Below are positions 47,491-57,836 of a stretch of 64,000 nt of DNA, piece after piece. Source of the DNA: Agelas oroides (lineage: Eukaryota > Porifera > Demospongiae > Agelasida > Agelasidae). The notes below the pieces were generated by a model. It was not told where the DNA came from, did not search any database, and worked only from the letters and a program-made list of their open reading frames with translations. Location of the stretch: assembly GCA_949130485.1 (NCBI GenBank), contig OX422190.1, forward strand, positions 9,139,944 to 9,203,943. Reading direction: 5' to 3'. The translations under genes were made by a program, and so were the position numbers. The stretch's first letter is position 1; each line of letters starts with the position of its first letter.

Positions 47491-48159
47491 CTGAGGAACA
47501 AAGTGAGCATGTAGACAGAATATATATTGAGGTGTACACTTGTTGTAATTTACTAATCACATGAGGCAGTTACAAACACCATTATCAGGAAGTATTCTAC
47601 TAATTAGTACCTGCGTCCATCTGAGGTAGGCAATGTAAATACCGGTAGGACTACAGCTACACAAATAGCATTAGAACTATACTAGACTTTCTACTTTACA
47701 TACCTTCTTGAAGTAACAAGTGGGTATTATTTTTCTAATAGTCTAGCTGTAAAGTTCTCTGTATAATTGTTCCATTGAAAGTGTGAAATAATTTAACACT
47801 TGTGAAAAATGTGTAATACTAATCTGATTGGTTACCACAGAAACATTGCACAGACACATTTTCGATTTTGGGTGGGGTAGAAGGCGGAGCTCACTTTGAA
47901 CTAGAACATACGAACTGCTAGCATGCTCTTCTATCGCTACCTGTTGGCAGAACAGTAAAAGGCTCGAACAAAGGTGTTCTGTGTCCTCGAAAGTATAGTG
48001 TTGCAATAGCGGCCCCGTCGCCATATTGAGGTGTTCGAAAGTACGGAAGCTTGGTGTATGCTTTGCTACAGCACTGCTGTGTTCATTGTGTTTACAGTAC
48101 AACGTTGAGTACTACTAGGGGCAAGCGTCGTATAAAAGGTCGGCATCTGATAGCTTCGG

Positions 48160-48226
48160 GCACTCGTAAGGCAGTAAATTGCACAAGGCGCAGCCGAGTG
48201 CAATTACTTCCTGCCTTACTCGTGCT
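48160..48226. repeat. Compact hairpin
   Basis: Arms gcactcgtaaggcagtaaat and its near inverse gtgcaattacttcctgcctt flank a loop of about 15 bp (aaggcgcagccga). Probably a short palindromic repeat; no target duplication checked. Confidence 0.5.
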
Positions 48227-48629
48227 ATTAAAACCAAATACCACAGCATACCATGCTATTACATATACATATATTCACAGAAAGTTATAGATTCTTATGT
48301 ATACCTTTTAATGATGTTTCCTATAAACTACCTTGTTTACAGTGTAAACTACCTTGTATGTATACTAATAACAAAGACAAATCAGGTCAGGGAACATAAA
48401 ACGTAATGCATGGTAGCCTGGGATGTGTACATGGTCTTCAATAACCAACCTTTTTTCCTTCAGCTCCACCCTGCAGAATTGGGTGGTTACTGACTATAAA
48501 TCTCTGGCTACCATGCATTATCTATTATGGTAAACGTTGCTACACTGCAGTAGCATGGACAAGTACATTTCAGGTAAGGCCACATTGCTTCTGTAAACTA
48601 GCTAGTTACAAGTTGATGCTGTGTCTCAC

Positions 48630-48728
48630 CTTGTTCTGTGGGTTTACTTTGGACCCACTGGAGAGAAGAAGTTGTACCACTTCTGTATGACCACTCTTAC
48701 TGGCACCCATGAGTGCAGTGAAGCCATC
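48630..48728 (-). CDS. Ankyrin repeat exon, type III
   Basis: 99 nt, phase 0-0, reading DGFTALMGASKSGHTEVVQ, ending KVNPQNK at a gtgaga donor. Confidence 0.84.
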
Positions 48729-50055
48729 CTGGGGAACACAGTGAGAAAATAGTATGTCACAAGAAGGTCTTGATCGTGTGAGGCATTCAATGACATTATT
48801 ATGTAAAGTGCTTAATTTTCCTGGGTCTAAATTTTTGTGAAAAGCAATTTTTTGGTTCAAAATTCACACATTTTCCGCCTAAATAAATAATCATTTTAGG
48901 CATGGTGTTTAGCTATATAGCTCTTATACAGACCTATTGATCTTGCACTTAGCTAGCTGTCACAGAAGGTAATGACTACTATTTCAGTCTTCTTGATGTT
49001 ATTTTCAGATTGCTGCTGTAAAAGAAATATGCTACTGAGCTACAGCAACACAAGGTGCCACTTGGGAAAGCACTCCTTGTGTATCCATCAAACAGCTTAG
49101 ACAGAGGATGCTGTCCATCTACACTCTTACAGTGTTAAAACAAAGCCATCTTTCTGTACATTCAAAGACCAAAAATGTCTTATTACGTACATCCACACTA
49201 GTTAAACATCACTAGTTCAATATAATAATTTATGAAGTTAAAGCCCCACAAAAGTTTTGTGCCTTACAGTACACTGACAGTAAAAATGCTTTTGAAACTA
49301 TAAATAAAGTGTTCTTAAATTATGTGCATGCCGAGTTCAGCAAAGATTGAGTATCTACACCACCTAGTGCCACACTACATACATTCTGATACAGACTATT
49401 ATACCCAGTCGAGCTTCACCAAATCCTCTGCCCACTTTCATTTTGCAATGCTGGTATATGAGGTGGATCAGGCACAATGAGCATTTAAACTTGCACTACA
49501 GTTGACAAGCAAGGTTCAGCTAGTTTACACAGCAATGTCAGCAGAAGGCACCAATGGGGTTTGACTGCTATTTTGAGGTGGTATACAACAATAACACGGA
49601 GACATACCATCAATGGTTCTGGGAAACTACAAAGAAAGCCACAAGGGTTGCTAGTGAGGTGAAAGTGGGTGAAAGGGTGTGGAATGGGTGGTCGATGTGA
49701 TAGTGATGGAGCAGTTTCTGGACACACTAGTGCCAGATGATCAGATATGGGAAAACCCAAGGGTAGCAAGGAGGCTGGCCAACTTGTGGATGACTACATA
49801 CAAACAAGGAGGCACGATCTGTGAGGACAAGAAGTCACAACTACTGATGACTAAGGGAGGAGAGAAATAGGCATCATCCACAGCGACTAGGTGATGCCAT
49901 GCCTGTGGTAGTAAGGTTTGACATTGGGTGTGTGAGTGTAGAATTTGTGGAACCAAGGTAAGATGAATTCAAAGATGACTGTAACTATTTGTAATAACCG
50001 TGTGGAAATAGTTACAACAGTGAACACATTCCTCTCAGGTAGACAGACAACTTAC
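48729..50055. other. Intron between the first and second ankyrin exons
   Basis: Holds the Gag-like fossil at about 49540-49870. No other feature recognised. Confidence 0.4.
49540..49870 (+). mobile_element. Gag-like SCAN-type fragment of an LTR retroelement (fossil)
   Basis: A plus-strand stretch around MEQFLDTLVPDDQIW resembles the SCAN-type part of Gag in Gmr1-like Ty3/mdg4 elements. It is a short, broken, isolated piece with no terminal repeats or other retroelement parts seen nearby, so probably old. A host SCAN gene is less likely. Confidence 0.45.
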
Positions 50056-50148
50056 AAAGTCCGCCATATTCACATTGACAGCAGTCTTGATAAAGTAGTG
50101 GACACACTCCAGCAGGCCATATCGACATGCCTCCAATAGTTCAACCTT
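50056..50148 (-). CDS. First ankyrin exon (N-terminal cap)
   Basis: 93 nt, phase 0-0, reading KVELLEACRYGLLECVHYF and ending NMADF at a gtaagt donor. It resembles an N-terminal capping ankyrin repeat (LLEA-RxGxLE). It follows in frame from the large exon at 51307-53120, which also ends in phase 0. Confidence 0.7.
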
Positions 50149-51306
50149 CTTGAACAGTGGGGAGAGGCGAGGGGGAGGGAAAGTAAAGGAGAGAGTAAAG
50201 ATAAAGGGAGTGACTCACAAGCATACTTAAAGCAAGTGCCTTGTACTTTATTTTGAGCTAGATGTTAGGAGGACACTTACTGGTTAGTGATGAGAACTTA
50301 TATACCACTATTTTTTAATTCTCTCTATCTACTGTTTGCCAACTGCATACATGCTATTTGTCCACCTTCACACAGGCAACACAATCCAATCCAAACCAAA
50401 TCCCTCTCACCCTATTTTCCAGGCTCCCATGTGGGAGGAGAGATGAGAGCCTGGTACATACCGTTTGCATATGTGTCAAGTTCCTAACCTTCATACTACT
50501 CAGCTACACTTAATTTGCTGTTTATTTGCTGCGTAAAAGCTCACAGTGCAGGGTTATGCTCCTTGTCAGACACATTAGCATAGCGTTGATTGTAATGTTC
50601 TGGATCATTTTTACCCCGTGCGCATGCGCAAGGGGTAAAGTGATCGGTTGTGTTTGTCGTTGTTGTCTGTCTGTTGGCACAAAAAATGCCAGTTCTCCGG
50701 ATCTAGACCGTTCTATTAGTGCTAAATACATTCAAACTGTGCAAAACATTGAAAAACTCCCTTAATTGTCGCTCGCTTAAAATCCAGCGTTTTGAGTTGA
50801 CATCATGGGCATGCCTATCGACAACACTCAGATACCTGGCCACCTGTACAATGTGAGACGACAGTTTCAGTGTTCCTAGGGTTCACTATACAGCGTGCAT
50901 TTGTGAGGCAATGGTCTCATGGAAGCACATGCATAGCTATGTGATATGCCGGATTTGTGCTTTAGTTTTCAAGGTGATGGTGAACTTCAAAGTCCTTTAT
51001 GTGCGGTAGCATCTGGCTGGAATGGATGAATGCTTTTCAAGTGAAGAGCTGATAGCTTTCACTACTCCCTCATCATTGTCCACACAGTTGAAAGTTGGCT
51101 GACTCAAGGAGGTTAGTGCAAAAGGTTTTATGGAACTTCCAACCCCTGTGGGAACCGAGTATGTGCAAACAATGTGTACCACTCAGCCCCTATACATGAG
51201 AACCTGGGAATAAGGCTACCCCCCTCTAAAACATACCCAACACCTGCGAACCCTCCCTGCTCACAAAATAAAACCCTGTTCACATGGATACTCCAATGTA
51301 ACACAC
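50149..51306. other. Intron between the large exon and the first ankyrin exon
   Basis: Contains MITE fragments near 50420-50460 (ccaggctcccatgtgggagg) and 50615-50635 (accccgtgcgcatgcgc). No exon seen. Confidence 0.4.
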
Positions 51307-53120
51307 CTTCTTGGGTGCTGCCATCTCAGACTCTAGTGGAGGGGGCTCAGTCTCCGGTGGAGGGGGCTCAGTCTCTGGTGGAGGGGGCTCAGTCTCTGGT
51401 GGAGGGGGCTTGGTCTTTGTTGAAGGAGGCTCAGTCATCGGTAGAGGGGGCTCAGTCACCGGTGGAGGGGGCTCAGTCTCCAGTAAAGGGGGCTTGGTTT
51501 CTGTTAGAGGGTGCTCAGTCTCCAGTGGATGGGGCTCAGTCACCGGTGGAGGGGGCTCTGTCTCCGGTGAAGGGGGCTCAGTCTCCGGTGAAGGGGGCTC
51601 AGTCTCCAGTTGAGGGGGCTCAGTTACCGGTGGAGGGGGCTCAGTGTCCGGTGAAGGGGGCTCAGTGTCCGGTGAAGGGGGCTCAGTCTCCGGTGGAGGG
51701 GGCTCAGTCTCCGGTGGAGAGGGCTCAGTCTCCGGTGGAGGGGGCTCAGTCTCCGGTGGAGGGGGCTCAGTCTCCGGTGGAGGGGGCTCAGTGTCTGGTG
51801 AAGGGGGCTCAGTCTCCGGTGGAGGGGGCTCAGTCTCCGGTGGAGGGGGCTCAGTCTCCGGTGGAGGGGGCTCAGTCTCCGGTGGAGGGGGCTCAGTGTC
51901 CGGTGAAGGGGGCTCAGTCTCCGGTGGAGGGGGCTCAGTCTCCAGTGGAGGGGGCTCAGTCTCCGGTGGAGGGGGCTCAGTCTCCGGTGGAGGGGGCTCA
52001 GTCTCCGGTGGAGGGGGCTCAGTCTCCGGTGGAGGGGGCTCAGTCTCCGGTGAAGGGGGCTCAGTCACCGGTGGAGGGGGCTCAGTCACCGGTGGAGAGG
52101 ACTTAGGAGACTTAGTCTCTGGTGGAGAGGACTTAGGAGACTTAGTCTCTGGTGGAGAGGACTTAGGAGACTTAGTCTCTGGTGGAGAAGACTTAGGAGA
52201 CTTAGTCTCTGGTGGAGAGGACTTAGGAGACTTAGTCTCTGGTGGAGAAGACTTGATTTCTGGTAGTGAGGGCTCGGGCTCCAGAATAGGGGGCTCGGAG
52301 TCCAGCAGAGGGTGCTTGGTCTCCAACTCCGTCTCCATGGAATAGATGCAATGCTCCTCCAGCATTACCTTCAGAATATGCTGCTTCACAAACATGTGTG
52401 CAGTCTCCTGTACCATTCTCATGACATGGGTGACTAGGTTGGCTGAGATAAGCCATGTGATGCATATGCACCCCTCAGCAATGCTGTGGAGTATCATCGC
52501 AGGCCGAGGGAGTTTAAACTGGTTTCTAAGTGACCGCCACAGATCAGTCACATAGCCAAGGGTGTGATCAGTGACATTAGTATTAAATTTGATTGAAAGC
52601 TCCTTGAAAAGCTGTTTTTTCTGCTGTGGTAGAGCTGGAACAATCTCGTCACCTGAGCTTTCACCATCACTCATGATAGTTGGGTACTTGTTGTGAGTGG
52701 CTTCCAGGTACTTTTGGATCTGCAGAGTGAGGACATACCCCGTTAGATCTCTCTGGTACTGATCCATCATATCATTCAGCTTATCGTCGTCACTTGCGAA
52801 TTCTTCAATGATGTCCTGCAGGAGGTAGTAGTTGAGGTAATCCCAGAGCTTGTATTTGCTGAGTGCCCGAAAGATTTCTTTCAGGCTTTCTGCAGATTCT
52901 AGCACTGTGGTGACGGTGTCACTCCCATCGCTGGAGTTAGGAGAGGAGTACATTGTGATGAGGAACTCCTGCACATCTTCAATGTTGATCTCTATTGTCT
53001 GTAACCTGTTGCGACTTTGTCTCAATAGTGTTAAAAACTTCCCATTCATCTTTCGAATGTTGCGAGTTGCGATGACAGCAGATGGATTTAGTGAAGTTGT
53101 TGCAGATGGGGTACCAGTAT
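51307..53120 (-). CDS. Large exon: helical domain of unknown function plus proline-rich repeat tail
   Basis: A single 1814-nt exon with a tgtacag acceptor (entry phase 1) and a gtgtgt donor after APKK (exit phase 0). The first 275 or so residues are globular and helical: KFLTLLRQSRNRLQ, EDVQEFLITMY, a central KLWDYLNYYLLQDIIEEF, then KLNDMMDQYQRDL, and a second part with VTDHTLGYVTDLWRSL and an AEGCICITWLISANLV strand-helix. From memory, sponge and cnidarian ankyrin or Death proteins often carry a domain of this shape (FWNY near its middle, a C-terminal part pairing a helix with a hydrophobic strand); I know no accepted name. The tail has about five SSPPETKSPK repeats, then about 35 EPPPPET-type heptads, likely an unstructured spacer before the ankyrin solenoid. 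Confidence 0.72.
51340..52092. repeat. Coding minisatellite, 21-bp unit
   Basis: About 35 copies of a 21-bp unit coding the heptad EPPPPET on the minus strand, with serine, leucine, valine or aspartate variants. The unit is a multiple of three, so copy changes keep the frame. Confidence 0.93.
52093..52252. repeat. Coding minisatellite, 30-bp unit
   Basis: About five copies of a 30-bp unit coding SSPPETKSPK on the minus strand, next to the 21-bp array and sharing its PPET core. Confidence 0.92.
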
Positions 53121-53404
53121 CTGTACATGATAACTTGAGATAAAACACATTCTTGAACATAAGAAATAACCCATCAATCTTCAGAAGTTGCTTTGCTCAG
53201 AGAAAACTTCACAAAAACTTACATGGATGTGCACGTATGCATGCCTAGTGGGGGCTGTGGGCATGCTCCCCCAGGAATTTTTTTAGAAATTAGATGCTAT
53301 GAGATTGCTTCTGAGGCCATTTTGGGACAGTAGCAGAGCCGTAGTACCTACATGGCTTGCAAAGTATTGCATCCAGTTTTTGCCTGTCCATATATGGACA
53401 TTTG

Positions 53405-54475
53405 CTAAGCCAGCTGATGAATTTCCATGAGAGAAGGTACTACGGTTGGTAGAACAGCAGGTGGAGTGACAGATGGCGAAATAGTATGCAGAGAATACTG
53501 AAAATATGTCAGAAGAGCATCAAGCTTATACGACAGCAAAATGTGTATAGACTACCATAATGTACCGTATCTTTCCATGCGTTTTCAGAAAGATAGTGGT
53601 GACTCACTAGAAGGACAACTGGTGAACTCTTGAGCGCCTGAAATAGCGATTTATTTATCGATATGCATGTATTTACGCGCGTCTTTTCCTCACAGCAGCG
53701 CAAAATGCTTACACCAGCGTTTCACACTCATCCACTGCTCCTTCAAGAACAAACTGGGTGCATAGCTGCACATTTGGACAGCAGTGATTCTCAATGGCAG
53801 CAAGGCTACTGGACCACTTACAAATGGTAGCGAATCCCCTTTGCTTACGGGCCTGCTGATATAGCACTTGTTGTTTCATATCATATAATAGCAGGTACAC
53901 TGACTTACCGGTAGGTGGGGTTAGTTCTGTCCACCTCATGTGGGGTGGCTCACTCTTGGGGGTAGGAGGTTGTCCCGTGAGTGAATTTAGACGTAACAGG
54001 GGAGCTGCAGCAAAGACATATCAGAGAGTCGGTAGATTCTGTATGTAGGGATGGCGCCGACGTGCAATATATGCAATACTTAAGCAAAAGCCGTATAACT
54101 TCACCACAAATACGCTAAAAGCTTATTTAAGCGCCCAGGCATCCTCTTTGAGTGCCTTTACGATCAGCAAGACTCATATAAGCCACACACGGAAGACAGC
54201 TAAACGCAAAACTGTGCGATAGCAAAAGTGCCATTTTTCGTCTTCTTTCTTTCTTTCTTTCTTTGTTACGACTTTTGTTCAAACAACGATAACTCGAAAA
54301 CGGCTCAAGCACTCACCTTGATTTTAGCACGAAACTGATGCTCATCACAGCCTGCAGTTTCCCAACCACTCAGCATCTTCATAGCTTCAAATTCACCCTG
54401 GTCAACAAAGCCATTCACAACACTCTGAGGCTGCTGTCCGTTGCTTAGGACGCCATTTTCTAATTTTGTACGCAT
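53405..54475 (-). CDS. Four-exon gene of unknown function, about 154 residues
   Basis: Exons at 54475-54317 (53 codons, ATG start), 53855-53715 (47), 53637-53566 (24) and 53497-53405 (30 plus TAG) all join in phase 0, with acceptors ending atatcag, atttcag and ttttcag and donors gtgagt, gtgtaa and gtacat. The product starts MRTKLENGVLSNGQQPQ, continues EAMKMLSGWETAGCDEHQF, KQRGFATICKWSSSL and PNVQLCTQFVLEGAVDECET, has a hydrophobic strand SPVVLLVSHHYL, and ends with a proline-containing tail. No signal peptide or membrane segment. I do not recognise the family; the SSPVVLLVSHHYLS part faintly recalls a TIR/SEFIR strand-helix. A proline-rich exon of the larger gene (53909-54004) lies inside its first intron on the same strand. 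Confidence 0.6.
53909..54004 (-). CDS. Proline-rich linker exon, copy 4
   Basis: 96 nt, phase 1-1, acceptor ttgctgcag, donor gtaagt. Reads LNSLTGQPPTPKSEPP and ends LTPPTG, clearly a duplicate of the linkers at 57552 and 57837. It can join the Death exon at 55970-56266 to the large exon at 53120. Confidence 0.65.
54240..54265. repeat. CTTT microsatellite
   Basis: About five copies of tttc just inside intron 1 of the four-exon gene. Confidence 0.85.
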
Positions 54476-54486
54476 GTGCACTCAAA

Positions 54487-54534
54487 GTCTCGTTCCCAGA
54501 CCAAAGACCATGGTCATTGGTCTGGAAGCGAGAC
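54487..54534. mobile_element. Minimal MITE at a divergent promoter
   Basis: The inverted ends agtctcgttcccagacca and tggtctggaagcgagact flank a short palindromic centre. It lies between the start codons at 54475 (minus) and 54550 (plus). Related to the tagcctcgttccc family. Confidence 0.5.
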
Positions 54535-54549
54535 TAGTACGCAGTCGAA

Positions 54550-54628
54550 ATGGCCAGCAGGCAGTATGCATGGCTGGCACGGGCTTTTCCCCCCGCGGCA
54601 TTGGGCAAGGCTTATGAACACCACATAG
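54550..54628 (+). CDS. Candidate first exon of a divergent plus-strand gene
   Basis: ATG at 54550 reads MASRQYAWLARAFPPAALGK, then AYEHHI, up to an ataggtaagg donor. The composition is gene-like, and it sits head to head with the four-exon gene 75 bp away. I could not find its second exon. Confidence 0.35.
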
Positions 54629-54974
54629 GTAAGGCGCTACCTGAAGCTACTTGTAGCTACACTAAAAATAGCCTACTCACAGCTTTAGTGAACTGTAAAG
54701 CTAGGATCGTCAGTTGTCAGTTTTCTGTGCTGCAGCTGGTCAGTCGTCATCACAACTGAATCATGAAATTGGTTTCACAAAGTTTGGTAAGGAGAGCGGT
54801 TGGCCCTTCATCAGGTTCTAGCTAGCTATATTACACAACACATTATTATTACATGTCTGGAACTACTACTAAACTGTCAATGCTGTTTCATGTTCTGGTG
54901 CTGTGGTTACACTTGAAAGAAATATTCTTAGGCTTACGTCTAACTGTAACTGAAATTAGCAAAAGGTACAGAAA

Positions 54975-55400
54975 CAAGACTTAAAAAACATTAAAAATGT
55001 GAAAAGATGTAGGGATGGCATGCCCAATAGCATACAAACAAGGTAGGGATAATGCATGAAAGCAAAGGTCAACAACATATTGGCAAAGCCCCATTCCTAC
55101 ATCTTTTTCACACTATAGCTGAGGGTCATACTAGCCTCATTCACAGGCCACGTGGGAGGAGGAAGCGGCCTGAGAACAAGGCTACAGCCATGAACTGCCA
55201 GTAAAGGTTGTGAACTTGTGGTATGTTTTAGGAAGACCCCCATGCACTGTCTAACTGCATGTAGTGTGAAAAAGATGTAGGGATGGGGCATTGCCAATAT
55301 GTTGACCTTTGCTTTCATGCATTATCCCTACCTTGTTTGTATGCTTCTTGGCATGCCATCCCTACATCTTTTTTACATTTTTAATGTTTTTTAAGTCTTG
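54975..55400. mobile_element. Long foldback element with a MITE in its loop
   Basis: Left and right arms of about 140 bp are roughly 90 percent or more identical inversely: caagacttaaaaaacattaa at 54975 and its inverse ending at 55400. The loop holds a short tagcctcat...gaacaaggcta element near 55131-55186. No coding capacity. Confidence 0.75.
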
Positions 55401-55969
55401 TAATTATATGAAACACTGATCTCATAGTATGTATCTAGCATGATCAATAGCAGCCTGGTGAACAGTGGGTACAGTAATTTTTCATCTGGAGAGTGGCCAT
55501 ACTAAGAATTCCTAGCCAATCTAGGTGGCCTGTTGTATCATCAATCAAAGCACATGTAATTCAGCTTCAAGTGTATTTGCCAAACAAAACATTTTGTGTC
55601 AATGTTTGATGTGAAATTATGCAGCAATTCCTCTCTTCTTTAGGATACAAGTCTCTCAGCGCACAAACTCATCTGCTGTGCCCTGTAGTTGACAAACATA
55701 TCTACTACGTATTTACTAACATCCAGTCATATAAATAACTGGAGTCTGGAGTGCTTGTGCTTAAAACAGGCTTTCAAGAATATGTTTTCAAGGAATCATA
55801 TGTAGGACAATGGTGTGTGAAGAGGCATGCACAGTGCATGTTAGCACTGATAATAGATCCAACTGTTAGCTTCATTCTCTTCCCTCTCCACACCCATTCT
55901 TAAGCACTCTTAAAAAAGTTACAGTGGAACTGGAGAATTACTCACACAGTATATAGCCACTTGACATAC

Positions 55970-56266
55970 CTCCAGCCTTGTGCTTCCTGGCAATATCGCC
56001 TGCAAGTGCCTTGTTTGCTCCACCTGTAGGATCACCCACTGCCTCCACCAACCATTGCCATGTTGGCTCACCAAACCGCTCCACATTGTAGTTCTTCTTC
56101 AGCCACCTTGTCACCACTGAAGTCAAGCAAGCAGTAGGATCACCACCATTCCCAGCAATGCCATCCAAAATATTAGGGTCCAGCCGCAAAGCAATACCCA
56201 TGTTCTTCCAGTTTGCAGAGACCAGATTCAGTTCACTTATCACATCATAGAGATCATCCCTGAGAT
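55970..56266 (-). CDS. Death-domain exon B
   Basis: 297 nt, 99 codons, phase 1-1, acceptor ttcactacag, donor gtatgt. It reads as a Death domain: DDLYDVISELNLVSANWKNM, GIALRLDPNILDGIAGNGGD, then CLTSVVTRWLKKNYN, PTWQWLVEAVGDPTGGANKA and a basic end. Helix spacing and the two tryptophan positions fit the family. It differs strongly from the Death exons at 8-280 and 62570-62842, so the proposed protein would have two unlike Death domains. It sits between the short linker at 57087 and the Pro linker at 53909. Confidence 0.8.
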
Positions 56267-56740
56267 CTGTAGTGAACAGAAAGAGTAATTTATGACTGAG
56301 CTGTACCACATACCAGTACTCTATATACATGTAGCTGAGAAAGATTGAAACGTATATGGATGGAGCTACTTGGCTCAAGACAAAACATGAGACTCTTGAT
56401 CAGCAGGGTCAAGTTGAAAGAGATAGGTAGAAAAGGTGAACATGCAATGAAGTATAGGTTCTTCACAAAATTGCTGAAGTAAATTGAGATGCAGCTATTA
56501 TGCAGGCGTAGTTTCTACAATAATAGGTAGCTCTGCGGAGGGACCACACTGTAGTGCATTCACCCAAGTGTATCAGGTTGTTACAGGCTTGCCATTCTAT
56601 TTAGAATGGAAGTGTCATGTCTGGCTCCTCCCTTGAGCTGGAGGATGAAGGTGTTTTGATAAAGCCTTCTGATAAGCTAAGTACTACTGAATAGTTGTAA
56701 AATTCCAGCTTTTTGAGCATCTTGAGGCGTGGTTTTATTG

Positions 56741-56815
56741 TAGCCTCGTTCCCAGGCCCCCGCCCAGCTCCCCACTTTTCCATACTGCAAGCTGGGCAGG
56801 GGTCTAGGAATGAGG
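56741..56815. mobile_element. Short MULE-like MITE
   Basis: Starts tagcctcgttcccaggcccc and ends ggggtctaggaatgagggta, with inner arms ccagctcccc and caagctggg. Right end diverged. Confidence 0.5.
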
Positions 56816-57086
56816 GTAGTTGTGTTACAAAATTGACAAAATTCTGTTATATTTATTAAATAGTTAAGCCGGTTACTGCATGAGTGGTTAGGAGAGCATA
56901 AACATGGTTTGACGCATAGCATAAATTTTTGAAGATAATAACCCCAGAAGTGAATGACATGTTATTGTGCATGGTATCATCACATCAGTTGTAACAATGA
57001 TTCAGAACTACAATATCATGAAGGAGGTAGCTAGCTGTGATAGGCTACATGAAGTTGAGAGCAATTTTAATTAAGTGGGTACATAC

Positions 57087-57143
57087 CTAGTGGTCTGGAA
57101 TCAACTGCTGAGATATCAGGGGGATCAGAAGAACTCTGTCTAG
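57087..57143 (-). CDS. Short linker exon, copy 2
   Basis: 57 nt, phase 1-1, reading RQSSSDPPDISAVDSRPL. A duplicate of the exon at 62378, with the same phase and the same ctag boundaries. Likely disordered. Confidence 0.62.
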   Translation of the reverse strand, partial: LDRVLLIPLISQQLIPDH

Positions 57144-57551
57144 CTAGAGGGAGAGAAAGAGTTGTTGATGGTGAAACAAAGCTACAATATACTGGGAACC
57201 TAGGTGGTCACCAGCTTTACCTAGGCAGTCAATCAACTTGATTGCTGCCACTCAGAAGTGGGACTCACTTCGAGATTAATGTGGTACTTAGATCTCAGCA
57301 TTTCTAAAGGGGTAGTCATCCCTATATGCACTGCACAGCCATTATTGCAGTAAGCAGTTAGTCATGTGCTTTAAGAGTGTAAGCATTAAGAAAACTAACA
57401 GAGGATGTGCACTAAATAAAGGGTGCAATTAAAATGGTATCCTTAACCTTCTAACTTGAAAACTTGCCAACTGTAATTACTTCATACAAAGTCCCTTTTT
57501 AAAAATGAAAATGATTTAATCATTAGAACTTATATGGGAGCACAAACTTAC

Positions 57552-57650
57552 CAGTGGGTGGGGCTGTTCCTACCCAACTCTGTTTGGGTGGCTCAGTGCT
57601 GGGGGTAGCTGGCTGTCCCGAGAGTGAATTTAAATGTGATGGAGGAGCTG
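57552..57650 (-). CDS. Proline-rich linker exon, copy 3
   Basis: 99 nt, phase 1-1, reading SLSGQPATPSTEPPKQSW and ending APPTG at a gtaagt donor. The acceptor shows a cagcag choice. Confidence 0.68.
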
Positions 57651-57836
57651 CTGTAAAGACATTGAAGTATATGCCTTTTACCACACGAAGCATTCCAATG
57701 GAATTTGGTATGTAATTAATTATATAGGTAACACCAGAAATTGCCAGGATAGGCAAGTTGCATTATCTTGTTTACATGAAGGTAAACCCCTTCAATTACA
57801 TCACATATGCTGACATTGCAGCAGGCACAAACTTAC

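Noticed and set aside
51174-52106. A 310-residue plus-strand ORF of VEGAQSP repeats, and Gly/Ser-rich ORFs in the third frame
   Set aside because: A repeat with a unit divisible by three keeps several frames open. The minus-strand frame has a globular domain attached and splice sites; the others do not.
53405-53855. Reading the four-exon gene as a TIR or SEFIR domain
   Set aside because: Only the SSPVVLLVSHHYLS stretch resembles it; box 1 is missing and the length is too short.
54004-57650. Treating cagcag acceptors as proof of alternative splicing
   Set aside because: Such tandem acceptors are common and only transcript data can show use of both.
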